Source: Vicinamibacteria bacterium (GTDB lineage Bacteria > Acidobacteriota > Vicinamibacteria > Vicinamibacterales > UBA2999). From it: a stretch of DNA of 13,856 nucleotides. Where the stretch lies: NCBI GenBank assembly GCA_025924295.1, contig JAICEG010000092.1, positions 1 to 13,856 on the forward strand, read 5' to 3'. The notes under the pieces are model-generated. The model saw only the letters and a program-made list of their open reading frames with translations. It was not told the DNA's origin and did no database searches. Each line of letters starts with the position of its first letter. Within the stretch, counting starts at the first letter, position 1. The position numbers and the translations under genes are program-made. Shown piece after piece: positions 8,401 through 13,856 of the stretch.

Positions 8401-9230
8401 GGCGCCACATGCGCCGACTTCCACGCGTCGTCGATCACGAGCAGGCAGTTCTTGTTCTCGAGCCGGAGCGTCAGCTCACGGGCCGCGTCCTCGATGTCCA
8501 CGAACCCGGGGCGCTCGCCGGTGAGCGCGGCGTGCAGCTTGATCAACTCGTTCAGGATGTTGGGAGTCTGTCCGAGCGTGACCCACAGGATGCCGTCGTC
8601 GAAGGTATCGAGGACGAGATCGTCGTAGCACACCGCGGTGGCCAACGTCGTTTTACCGAAGCCTCCGGCGCCGCGTAACGCCGCGGTGCTGGCGGTCCGG
8701 CTGCCCGACTTGCGCTGCACGAGCAGATCGATGACGGAAGCCGTCTCGCGTGGGCGCCCGATGAAGTCCGATGGCATGGGCGGCGCCATGAACGGTACGC
8801 GCGTCGCCCGGCATCCGCGCCGCAGGTGGGCGACGAGTTTCTCCCATTCCAGTTGCGGATCGTAGAAGTGCGCTTTGCCCATCCATCGCGGGAGCGACGC
8901 GTAATCGAGTTGCCCGCCCGGTGCGCCCGCGATCGGATAGACGCAGACACCGAGTTGCCGCGCAGTGCGCCATTCGCGACGCGTGTTCTCGGATTTCACG
9001 GCGGCGGGCGTCATGATCAGCAAGAGGAACTCGGCGCGTGCCAGCTGCTCTTCGATCTGCTTCCACCAGCCGATGCCACCTTCGAGCTCGAGACGATCGA
9101 GCCACGCCGGCACGTCAGGCACCTCGGCCGCGAGTCGCCCGTGCAGCGCATGAGCAATCTCTTCGCCGTCATGGCGTGCGTACGAGATGAACGCGCCGTG
9201 TCTGGAACTCTCTCGAGACATCGGCGGCAT
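5457..9230 (-). CDS. TIR / NB-ARC (AP-ATPase) / WD40 STAND protein
   Basis: The start at 9230 (MPPMSRESS) puts the TIR domain at the N-terminus, giving 1257 aa; ATG 9221 is an alternative and neither has a strong ribosome-binding site. TIR at 12-140: AFISYARHDGEE, then WLDRLELEGG, then ENTRREW, whose E86 is the likely NAD-cleaving Glu. NB-ARC at about 150-470: PFMAPPMPSDFIGRP, Walker A GAGGFGKTT (187-195), Walker B LLVIDDAW, LITTR, the GLPL-like GGWPLPIKLVGSAM, and the MHD motif LRMHDVLRSFL (H465, D466). A helical linker spans 470-615. About 14 WD40 repeats span 621-1257, many ending LWDL, enough for two seven-bladed propellers; the blade at about 1044-1137 is degenerate and carries an insert. 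By family knowledge, WD40 propellers sense a ligand, NB-ARC oligomerises on ATP, and TIR cleaves NAD+ or signals. The TM2 gene follows closely downstream. Confidence 0.95.
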   Translation of the reverse strand: MPPMSRESSRHGAFISYARHDGEEIAHALHGRLAAEVPDVPAWLDRLELEGGIGWWKQIEEQLARAEFLLLIMTPAAVKSENTRREWRTARQLGVCVYPIAGAPGGQLDYASLPRWMGKAHFYDPQLEWEKLVAHLRRGCRATRVPFMAPPMPSDFIGRPRETASVIDLLVQRKSGSRTASTAALRGAGGFGKTTLATAVCYDDLVLDTFDDGILWVTLGQTPNILNELIKLHAALTGERPGFVDIEDAARELTLRLENKNCLLVIDDAWKSAHVAPFLRGAAGCARLITTRLFEVAVDASRVDVDQMDTGEATALLLSRAGITPVDEEPFRRLAKRLGGWPLPIKLVGSAMRQRIARGDSPERALDYAVRSLEKRGITAFDKADAVERAEAVTRTLGASLDLLSPDDQRRCAELSIFPEDTAIPLSAAQALWRLDDIDSEDLARRLDDLALLEFDLRIGTLRMHDVLRSFLAARVADAPALHGALIDAWGDPFALTDAYAWRRYTFHLHRAGRIDAARALLLDPKWLAAKLRATTVQSLITDFEPMAGDRVLALIRGALRLSAPCLAVDPSQLRTQLTGRLLERDEPEIVRLRQALERSADEAWLTPLHPALDAPGGMLLMTLVGHEGGITALSSAANDGPLVSASNDGSLRLWDWDHGQVLNELEHRTNLAAEAVATSRDGTIAVSGGADGLLYLWDLVRGERVDAFRAERGPAFKAVAISGDGRLVMSGSREETVRVWNVEARAWQTDLDGHRERVTAVALTHDGTRGVSASDDCTICVWDLRTGALERRIEGHAGPVNAVAMTGDGKWALSGSSDRTIKLWDLTTGACAQTMTGHESRVTTVAIAADAWRALSGSADQTARLWDLHSGQRLATLDGHSDAVTAVSIDASGTRAATGSADRAIKLWRLDDLRPFAPRPTHNGAVTTIVFNADGRLCASGGGDGRIIVREIESGRVLQTIDAHTAPVRSLAFTDDGACVLSSGVEHVYRMWNLDDGGGVWMPIRHAAPVDYCAMSARARHLITACSDRWVYVWEVPGGVLVERYGTRRLFDHLIDPSPRRGDLPDELFGDRYIQGEDVYDVALMRMASDGAHAVLSATLREAASERGESRRVRASRDGACLLVLDLISTQVQSLTVRQTEPVVAFAIDEPATRLAWAQASHVINVWDLPGRAPLATMRGHSERINAVAFTRDGRFVVSCSRDRTLRVWDAATGQQVAAYTADAALRSLATAPSGSFVTAGDTSGRVHILRLDGIR

Positions 9231-9496
9231 TGTGCCCCGAAGGCTCGGCCGCCCGCTATATCGCGTATGGCGAGCAGGTCCTGGCCGAACTCTCCGATCT
9301 TCTCTTCGCGCCGGACGTTGATTTCTTCGGGTGCAAAAGATGTCGAAACCTGTGGCACGTCGACAAGGGGAAGGAAGGCCTGGCCGGTTATGCGCTGCTG
9401 GGGCCGCGTCGCGTCGCTGATGCCGATATGGTGATGGCGGGGCCCATGGTCGCCGGCGTTGACCCCTGGCCCGACTCAGACGGTTGTCGGCGCTGA
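9230..9496 (+). CDS. Possible small zinc-ribbon-like protein or remnant in the kinase-TIR gap
   Basis: An 88-codon plus-strand frame beginning with TTG fills the 245-nt space between the kinase and TIR genes, opposite to both. Its middle reads like real protein: YIAYGEQVLAELSDLLFAPD, then DFFGCKRCRNLWHVDKG, the usual look of the second knuckle of a small zinc ribbon (CxxC then W). The first knuckle reads CPEGS where one would expect CPxC, so a Cys codon seems to be missing. Third codon positions are GC-rich. Against it: a TTG start, no clear ribosome-binding site, and overlap of the kinase 3' end by 21 nt. It may be a decayed gene or chance. Confidence 0.3.
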   Translation: MCPEGSAARYIAYGEQVLAELSDLLFAPDVDFFGCKRCRNLWHVDKGKEGLAGYALLGPRRVADADMVMAGPMVAGVDPWPDSDGCRR

Positions 9497-12100
9497 TAGC
9501 TCGCGGCGAAGTGGGTGGGGCGACGGACGCTGAGATGCAGATGACACGAGAGCGCCGTAGAGCGTGAGCGCTCCGATGACCAAGAGCGCCACGATCGAGT
9601 AGCCGAAATACCATGCGCGCGTGTCGAGAGTGAGCGGCGCCAGCAACAGCATGAATTGACAGTGGAGCGAGATGATTGAAGCGAGGAAGCTGACCCTCAT
9701 GAGAATCATCACGTGCACGAATCCGGCCATCAGAAAGTAGCCAGCGAGAGTCCATGATTGAAAGGCCGTTCCTCCGCTGATAAAGGGCAGGAACAGCACC
9801 GCCATGATGAGTATTGCGACCCATGTGCGCCGCACGACGGTGTGAACCAGCAACAGGAACAGGAGCCCGGCGAGCGAGTTCTGCACCGCGTTCAAAATGG
9901 TGATGAGTAAGATCGCGATGAACGCCCGCGTCGAACGCAACGCTTCGAGTTGCAGGATCAGCAGATCGTTCTGCGCCGCCTCACTGATGAGCGAGCGGAT
10001 CGAAACGATCCCGACTCCCACGACCATTCCCAACAGGACGTCGCGCGCGACCATCGGATCCATGAGCCTGCCAGCGAGCAGGCGCTGCCACGAGATCAAG
10101 ATCGCAGGCCAGAGACGACGGGCATACGGCTCGATGCTCATGTAGATCAGCCAGCTGAACGCTCCCCATGCGAGTGCCCATCCCGTCGTGACAAGCAGGA
10201 AACTCGCTTCATCGATGCCATTCGGCACGTGATGGCCTCGCAGCATTGCGGACATCGTTCCCCCGACAACGATGAACACGCTGAGGCGCCGTGCGCCGCG
10301 CCGATCCCCTTCGCCGCGACGATAGTTGTGGCGTGCCATCAGGCCGCTGGCGATGAATGCAATGACGATCGCGAGCCAGAGCGTCGCCTCGACGAGGATC
10401 GGGCCCCCCGCCGAAATCGGACCTTGCGTCCTGAAGGAGGTCGATATGCCTGGGGCCGTGACGCTGAAGTAGACAGGCCGTCCGCGCAGCGTGGCGGCGT
10501 TGATCCGGGTGGATGCCGAACTGTCACTCTGCCCTTGCCACGTCAGTTGCTGGTCGTGTGGCACCAGGGGCACCATGTCTGGTGCCACAGCCCGAAAAGC
10601 ACTCGGGCTCAGTCCGGCGGCTGCAAACAAGCCGTCCCAGTTTGGAGGCGGCACGGCGCGATCGTCCATCGCGGGCGTGATGACGAGATCGAGGAGTCGA
10701 CCGTCGGCATCCAGGCTGACCGACGCCATCCCGGGAATCGTCGCAGAAGGATCTTCCGCGGTGACGACCCGGAACAAGTTCTGGGGAACCAGATAGGACG
10801 GACTCTGACGGAACGTGAACCGTAGGCGGCGCAGGCGAGCGTTTGGTGCCCGGCCGGACTCTGTCGTTTCCACTTCTGCGGTGAACCAGTGCTCTGAGTC
10901 TCGCGCGGCCGATGTGTGACCAGCGGCGGTCAGGACCTCTCGGGCGTTCTCAACCAATGCATCCGGCGGTTTTGGAATGGTTGACGGGCGGAGTTGCAGG
11001 GGATCCCCGATCCGTGCGGCGACGAGCAGCACGCCCGCGACGATGACGGCGACAAGCGCCCAGGCTCGTACGGGGGGAATCTCACCCCGTTCTCCTGCCG
11101 CCGCGATCATGTCGGGCGAGAGCAGCCGGCCTTCGGCGATGGCCGCCGTGAGCGCGTCCGCTCCCGGAAGCGCGTGCGTCAGTGCGCGCGCTGAGGCGGG
11201 ACGTGCGGCCGGGTCGCGCGCCAGGCACGCGCGGATGATCGAGCCGATGTCCGGATCGAGTTCTCGCGGCGACGTATCGAGCGGGGTGTCATATCCAAAC
11301 CGAATCCGTTCGTCGAACGAACGAGCCGGAAAGATCTGGCGGCCGGTGAACACCTCGTGGAGCACCAGGCCGAGCGCATACAGATCCGTTTGCTCTGTTG
11401 CGCGATCACCCGCGAGTTGCTCGGGCGCCATGTAGGCGGGTGTTCCCACCACGTCTCCGGTGAGGGCACCGCCAGTCGGAACGGCCAGCCCGAAATCCAT
11501 GAGGCGGACGCGGCCGCGTCCGTCGATCATGATGTTCGATGGCTTGATGTCGCGATGCAGCACGCCGACGTCGTGCGCCGCCGTCAGTCCGGCACACAAC
11601 TGGCGAGCGATGTCCATGGCCTTCTCGCGTGGCATCCTGCCGATGCGTCGAAGCAGCGAGGCCAGCGTCTCGCCGTCGACGTACTCCATCGACAGATAGT
11701 GCCACCCGTCGGCACTGCCGATGTCGTATACGCGGCACACATTCGGATGGGTGATGTCTCGCGCCAATCGTGCTTCTGACGCGAGTCGTTGCACATGCTG
11801 CTCCCGCGCCAGCGGGAGAGTCAGAAGCTTGAGCGCGATCGGTTGTCCGAGCCGCAGGTCGTCGGCGCGATAGACCTCTCCCATCGCACCACGACCGAGG
11901 AGGCTGACGATGCGATAGCGGCGGGCGAAGAGGTGGCCGGGGGCAAAGCGCGCATCACCAAGCGGATCGTGATTGGAGATGCGGAAGTCGAGTCCGTCCT
12001 GGCTGCTGCCGCCGGCGGCGGCTGCTGGTATTGCCCCGCAGTGCGGACAGCGCTCGGTGAAGGCGCTGATATCACCCATGCACGACGCGCACTGGGGCAT
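9476..12100 (-). CDS. Membrane Ser/Thr protein kinase with N-terminal zinc ribbon, 874 aa
   Basis: Residues 4-21 hold a zinc ribbon (CASC, CPHCG). The kinase domain (about 62-312) is complete and looks active: glycine loop LGRGAMGEVY, Lys91 in ALKLL, Glu109 in the next helix, HRDIKPSN catalytic loop (182-189), DFG (202-204), activation loop ending GTPAYMAPEQL. One membrane helix (about 345-363) leads to a roughly 200-residue beta-rich domain (364-568), probably extracytoplasmic. Then come about seven to eight hydrophobic helices (570-853), with a basic loop RRGEGDRRGARRLSVF and an EPYARRLWPAILISW segment that I recall from other acidobacterial Hanks-type kinases. It transfers phosphate to Ser/Thr of unknown partners; the membrane part may sense an envelope signal. 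It is the first gene of a three-gene same-strand cluster, 245 nt before the TIR gene. No ribosome-binding site is seen; a -10 box ends just 6 nt before the ATG. Confidence 0.95.
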   Translation of the reverse strand: MPQCASCMGDISAFTERCPHCGAIPAAAAGGSSQDGLDFRISNHDPLGDARFAPGHLFARRYRIVSLLGRGAMGEVYRADDLRLGQPIALKLLTLPLAREQHVQRLASEARLARDITHPNVCRVYDIGSADGWHYLSMEYVDGETLASLLRRIGRMPREKAMDIARQLCAGLTAAHDVGVLHRDIKPSNIMIDGRGRVRLMDFGLAVPTGGALTGDVVGTPAYMAPEQLAGDRATEQTDLYALGLVLHEVFTGRQIFPARSFDERIRFGYDTPLDTSPRELDPDIGSIIRACLARDPAARPASARALTHALPGADALTAAIAEGRLLSPDMIAAAGERGEIPPVRAWALVAVIVAGVLLVAARIGDPLQLRPSTIPKPPDALVENAREVLTAAGHTSAARDSEHWFTAEVETTESGRAPNARLRRLRFTFRQSPSYLVPQNLFRVVTAEDPSATIPGMASVSLDADGRLLDLVITPAMDDRAVPPPNWDGLFAAAGLSPSAFRAVAPDMVPLVPHDQQLTWQGQSDSSASTRINAATLRGRPVYFSVTAPGISTSFRTQGPISAGGPILVEATLWLAIVIAFIASGLMARHNYRRGEGDRRGARRLSVFIVVGGTMSAMLRGHHVPNGIDEASFLLVTTGWALAWGAFSWLIYMSIEPYARRLWPAILISWQRLLAGRLMDPMVARDVLLGMVVGVGIVSIRSLISEAAQNDLLILQLEALRSTRAFIAILLITILNAVQNSLAGLLFLLLVHTVVRRTWVAILIMAVLFLPFISGGTAFQSWTLAGYFLMAGFVHVMILMRVSFLASIISLHCQFMLLLAPLTLDTRAWYFGYSIVALLVIGALTLYGALVSSASQRPSPHPLRRELSAPTTV

Positions 12101-12106
12101 GCGGCG

Positions 12107-12135
12107 ATCTTACGAGCGCGATGCTACGTCAGCAA
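12107..12135 (-). promoter_or_regulatory. Candidate sigma70-type promoter of the kinase gene (leaderless)
   Basis: On the minus strand TTGCTG (12130-12135) and TAAGAT (12107-12112) are separated by exactly 17 nt. Only six bases lie between the -10 box and the ATG at 12100, so transcription would begin at or next to the start codon. That fits the absence of a Shine-Dalgarno sequence. The -35 match is weak (three of six). Confidence 0.4.
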
Positions 12136-12394
12136 CCAGCTGGAAGTTGTCGACCTGGCTCGCCCTCCTGGGCGCCCGCGAGCCTGGCCGGCGGGCGGAC
12201 GGACATGACCGCGGTCGCCAGTGGCGCGACACCTCCCCGGTAAGGACGAGGTGTAGTCTATGCGGCGGTGCCAGGCAGTCAAACAGGCCTGTGAGCCGGC
12301 GCCGCGATGCGATATCCTCACCGCGACTTCCGGTTACTGGCAGGGGATTCGACCGGCGTACTCGTAGAGCGGCCGAACGAAAGGCGAGAGCATC
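12136..12394. other. Divergent intergenic region between kinase and haem-protein genes
   Basis: No gene is supported here. Together with the kinase promoter it forms a space of about 290 nt between the divergent genes. It contains a perfect 7-bp inverted repeat (listed separately) and the ribosome-binding site of the plus-strand gene. I could not assign a convincing -35/-10 pair for that gene. Confidence 0.5.
12229..12254. repeat. Perfect 7-bp inverted repeat, possible operator
   Basis: ACACCTC (12229-12235) and GAGGTGT (12248-12254) are exact reverse complements around a 12-nt spacer. The element sits in the divergent promoter region, about 140 nt before the plus-strand ATG and 130 nt before the kinase ATG. 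The centre-to-centre spacing of 19 bp would suit a dimeric regulator. Confidence 0.4.
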
Positions 12395-13856
12395 ATGTCG
12401 AAAAAGCCACTCACCCTCGGAATCATCATCGCACTTGTCGTGTGGGCTGGAATCGTCAGCGGGACGCGGGCCGCGCAGACGACGGGCGATAACATCGCGA
12501 TTGACAACGACGATCTGGCAGGAACGGTGACCGGCCCCTCAGGGCCAGAGGCCGGCGTCTGGGTCATCGCCGAAACGAGCGATCTTCCCACGCCGTTCGT
12601 CAGGATCGTCGTCACCGACGATCGTGGACGTTACCTGGTTCCCGATCTCCCCAAGGCCAACTACCGGGTCTGGGTGCGCGGGTATGGGTTGGTGGACTCG
12701 CCGAAAGTCCAGGCGACTCCCGGTAAGACGCTCGCTCTTCGCGCCGTGAAAGCGAGCTCTCCGGCAGAAGCCGCACATTACTATCCGGCCTCGCAGTGGC
12801 TCGCCCTGATGGAGATGCCGGCCAAGAGCGAGTTCCCCGGCACCGGCGACAGCGGCAACGGCATCTCGCCGAACATGAAGAGTCAGGGCGATTGGATCCG
12901 CAGCGTGAAGTCGGGCGGTTGCACCGCGTGCCACGCGATCGGAACCAAGGCGACGAGGGAAGTGCCAGCGGCGCTCGGTTCGTTCCCCAACAGCGTCGCG
13001 GCATGGGATCGCCGTGTGAAGTCCGGGCAGGCGGGCGCGCAGATGAGCACCCAACTGAACAACTTCGGCCGCGCGCGCGTCCTGAAGATGTTCGCGGACT
13101 GGACCGACCAGGTTCGCGCCGGCGCGCTTCCGCCCGCGCCGCAGCGGCCACAGGGGGTCGAACGGAACGTCGTCATCACGCAGTGGGACTGGGCCGATCC
13201 GAAGGCATACCTGCACGATGTCGTGTCGACGGATCGCAGGAATCCTCGGATCAATCCGAACGGCCCGGTGTACGGCGCACTCGAGTTGAGTGCCGATTAC
13301 GTTCCGGTGGTGAACCCCGTCACCAACACCGCGAGTCAGATCCCGCTGACCGTGCGCGACCCCAACACTCCGGCGACTAACCCCAAGATGCCGGAGTCGT
13401 CGCCGTACTGGGCAGACGAGGTGATCTGGACCAGCAAGAACAACGTCCACAACCCGATGCTCGATCACAAGGGGCGAGTGTGGCTGACGTCGACAATCCG
13501 GCCGACGGCGAATCCACCTGAGTGCAAGGCGGGCTCGAGTCACCCCTCGGCGAAGGCCTTCCCCGTGGACAACGCCGGCCGCCACCTCGCCGTGTACGAC
13601 CCGGCGACGAAGAAGTTGACGCACATCAGCACCTGCTTCGGCACGCACCACCTGATGTTCGCCGAAGATGCGAACCACACGTTGTGGACCAGCGGCGGCG
13701 GACAGGTGATCGGCTGGCTCAACACGAAGATGTTCGACGAGACGCAGGACGAGATGAAGTCGCAGGGCTGGACCGCGCTCATCAGGGATGCGAATGGGAA
13801 CGGAAAGCGTGATGCGTACGTCGAACCCGATCAGCCGTTCGACCCGAGCAAGGATC
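12395..13856 (+). CDS. Secreted carboxypeptidase-regulatory-like protein with haem c motif, N-terminal part
   Basis: The frame is open to the right edge (487 codons seen). An AAGGCGAGAG stretch lies 4 nt before the ATG. Residues 1-27 are a signal peptide (GIIIALVVWAGI, ending TRAA). Residues about 40-118 form a transthyretin/CarboxypepD_reg-like beta-sandwich (LAGTVTGPSGPEAGVWVIAE, then VTDDRGRYLVPDLPKANYRV). A CTACH haem c attachment site follows (176-180) in a region that looks like a small c-type cytochrome module. From about 255 the sequence has beta-propeller-like strands (EVIWTSKNNVHNPMLDHKGR, HLAVYDPATKKLTHIST, NHTLWTSGGGQVIGW) as in streptogramin-lyase or PQQ-like proteins. A periplasmic electron-transfer or oxidoreductase role is plausible. 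Such proteins are common in Acidobacteriota under the carboxypeptidase-regulatory-like name, with no proven activity known to me. It has no evident link with the kinase cluster. Confidence 0.88.
   Translation, partial: MSKKPLTLGIIIALVVWAGIVSGTRAAQTTGDNIAIDNDDLAGTVTGPSGPEAGVWVIAETSDLPTPFVRIVVTDDRGRYLVPDLPKANYRVWVRGYGLVDSPKVQATPGKTLALRAVKASSPAEAAHYYPASQWLALMEMPAKSEFPGTGDSGNGISPNMKSQGDWIRSVKSGGCTACHAIGTKATREVPAALGSFPNSVAAWDRRVKSGQAGAQMSTQLNNFGRARVLKMFADWTDQVRAGALPPAPQRPQGVERNVVITQWDWADPKAYLHDVVSTDRRNPRINPNGPVYGALELSADYVPVVNPVTNTASQIPLTVRDPNTPATNPKMPESSPYWADEVIWTSKNNVHNPMLDHKGRVWLTSTIRPTANPPECKAGSSHPSAKAFPVDNAGRHLAVYDPATKKLTHISTCFGTHHLMFAEDANHTLWTSGGGQVIGWLNTKMFDETQDEMKSQGWTALIRDANGNGKRDAYVEPDQPFDPSKD

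Noticed and set aside
9231..9824. 198-codon N-terminal extension of the TIR gene
   Set aside because: The extension is Arg/Ala/Pro-rich, overlaps the kinase 3' end in another frame, and the TIR domain begins right after the internal ATG at 9230.
1..13856. EcoRI-like site at the left edge and GATC at the right edge as cloning borders
   Set aside because: Both are short words expected by chance, and both edge genes read straight through them without vector-like sequence.

Overview
The window is high-GC DNA with little intergenic space. It looks like a chromosomal piece of a soil-type Acidobacteriota, probably Vicinamibacteria-like. That placement is an inference from gene families: a secreted protein with the WGDPDLQGVW motif, a carboxypeptidase-regulatory-like protein carrying a haem c motif, and a Ser/Thr kinase with an N-terminal zinc ribbon and a polytopic C-terminus. 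It is not phylogenetic proof. I saw no rRNA, tRNA, CRISPR array or recognisable transposase.

Left part (1-2501): the N-terminal half of a secreted subtilisin-like (S8) protease runs off the left edge on the minus strand. Next is a 125-aa orphan protein (minus), preceded by a two-copy 21-bp tandem repeat. Then comes a truncated N-terminal stub of an FAD-dependent monooxygenase (plus). The stub ends at a strong hairpin, beyond which lies a convergent DUF4287/SRPBCC gene (minus). This stretch looks rearranged.

Middle (2502-3978): a plus-strand secreted protein of a common acidobacterial family of unknown function, transcribed divergently from the DUF4287/SRPBCC gene.

Signalling cluster (4011-12100, minus): read in transcription order, (i) a zinc-ribbon Ser/Thr protein kinase with a multi-span membrane C-terminus; (ii) a 1257-aa TIR / NB-ARC (AP-ATPase) / WD40 protein, with Walker A, Walker B, GLPL-like and MHD motifs and about 14 WD blades; (iii) a membrane protein with N-terminal helices, a cytosolic Rossmann-like domain that may be TIR-like, and a C-terminal TM2 domain. 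Genes ii and iii are about 39 nt apart. Genes i and ii are 245 nt apart, and that gap carries a plus-strand zinc-ribbon-like reading frame. The set resembles NLR/STAND-type conflict or programmed-death systems and is the most interesting part of the window. The functional link between the three genes is inferred only from order, strand and domain logic.

Right edge (12395-13856, plus): the N-terminal 487 residues of a secreted protein with a transthyretin/CarboxypepD_reg-like domain, one CxxCH haem motif and a probable beta-propeller. It is transcribed divergently from the kinase across a roughly 290-nt regulatory region.
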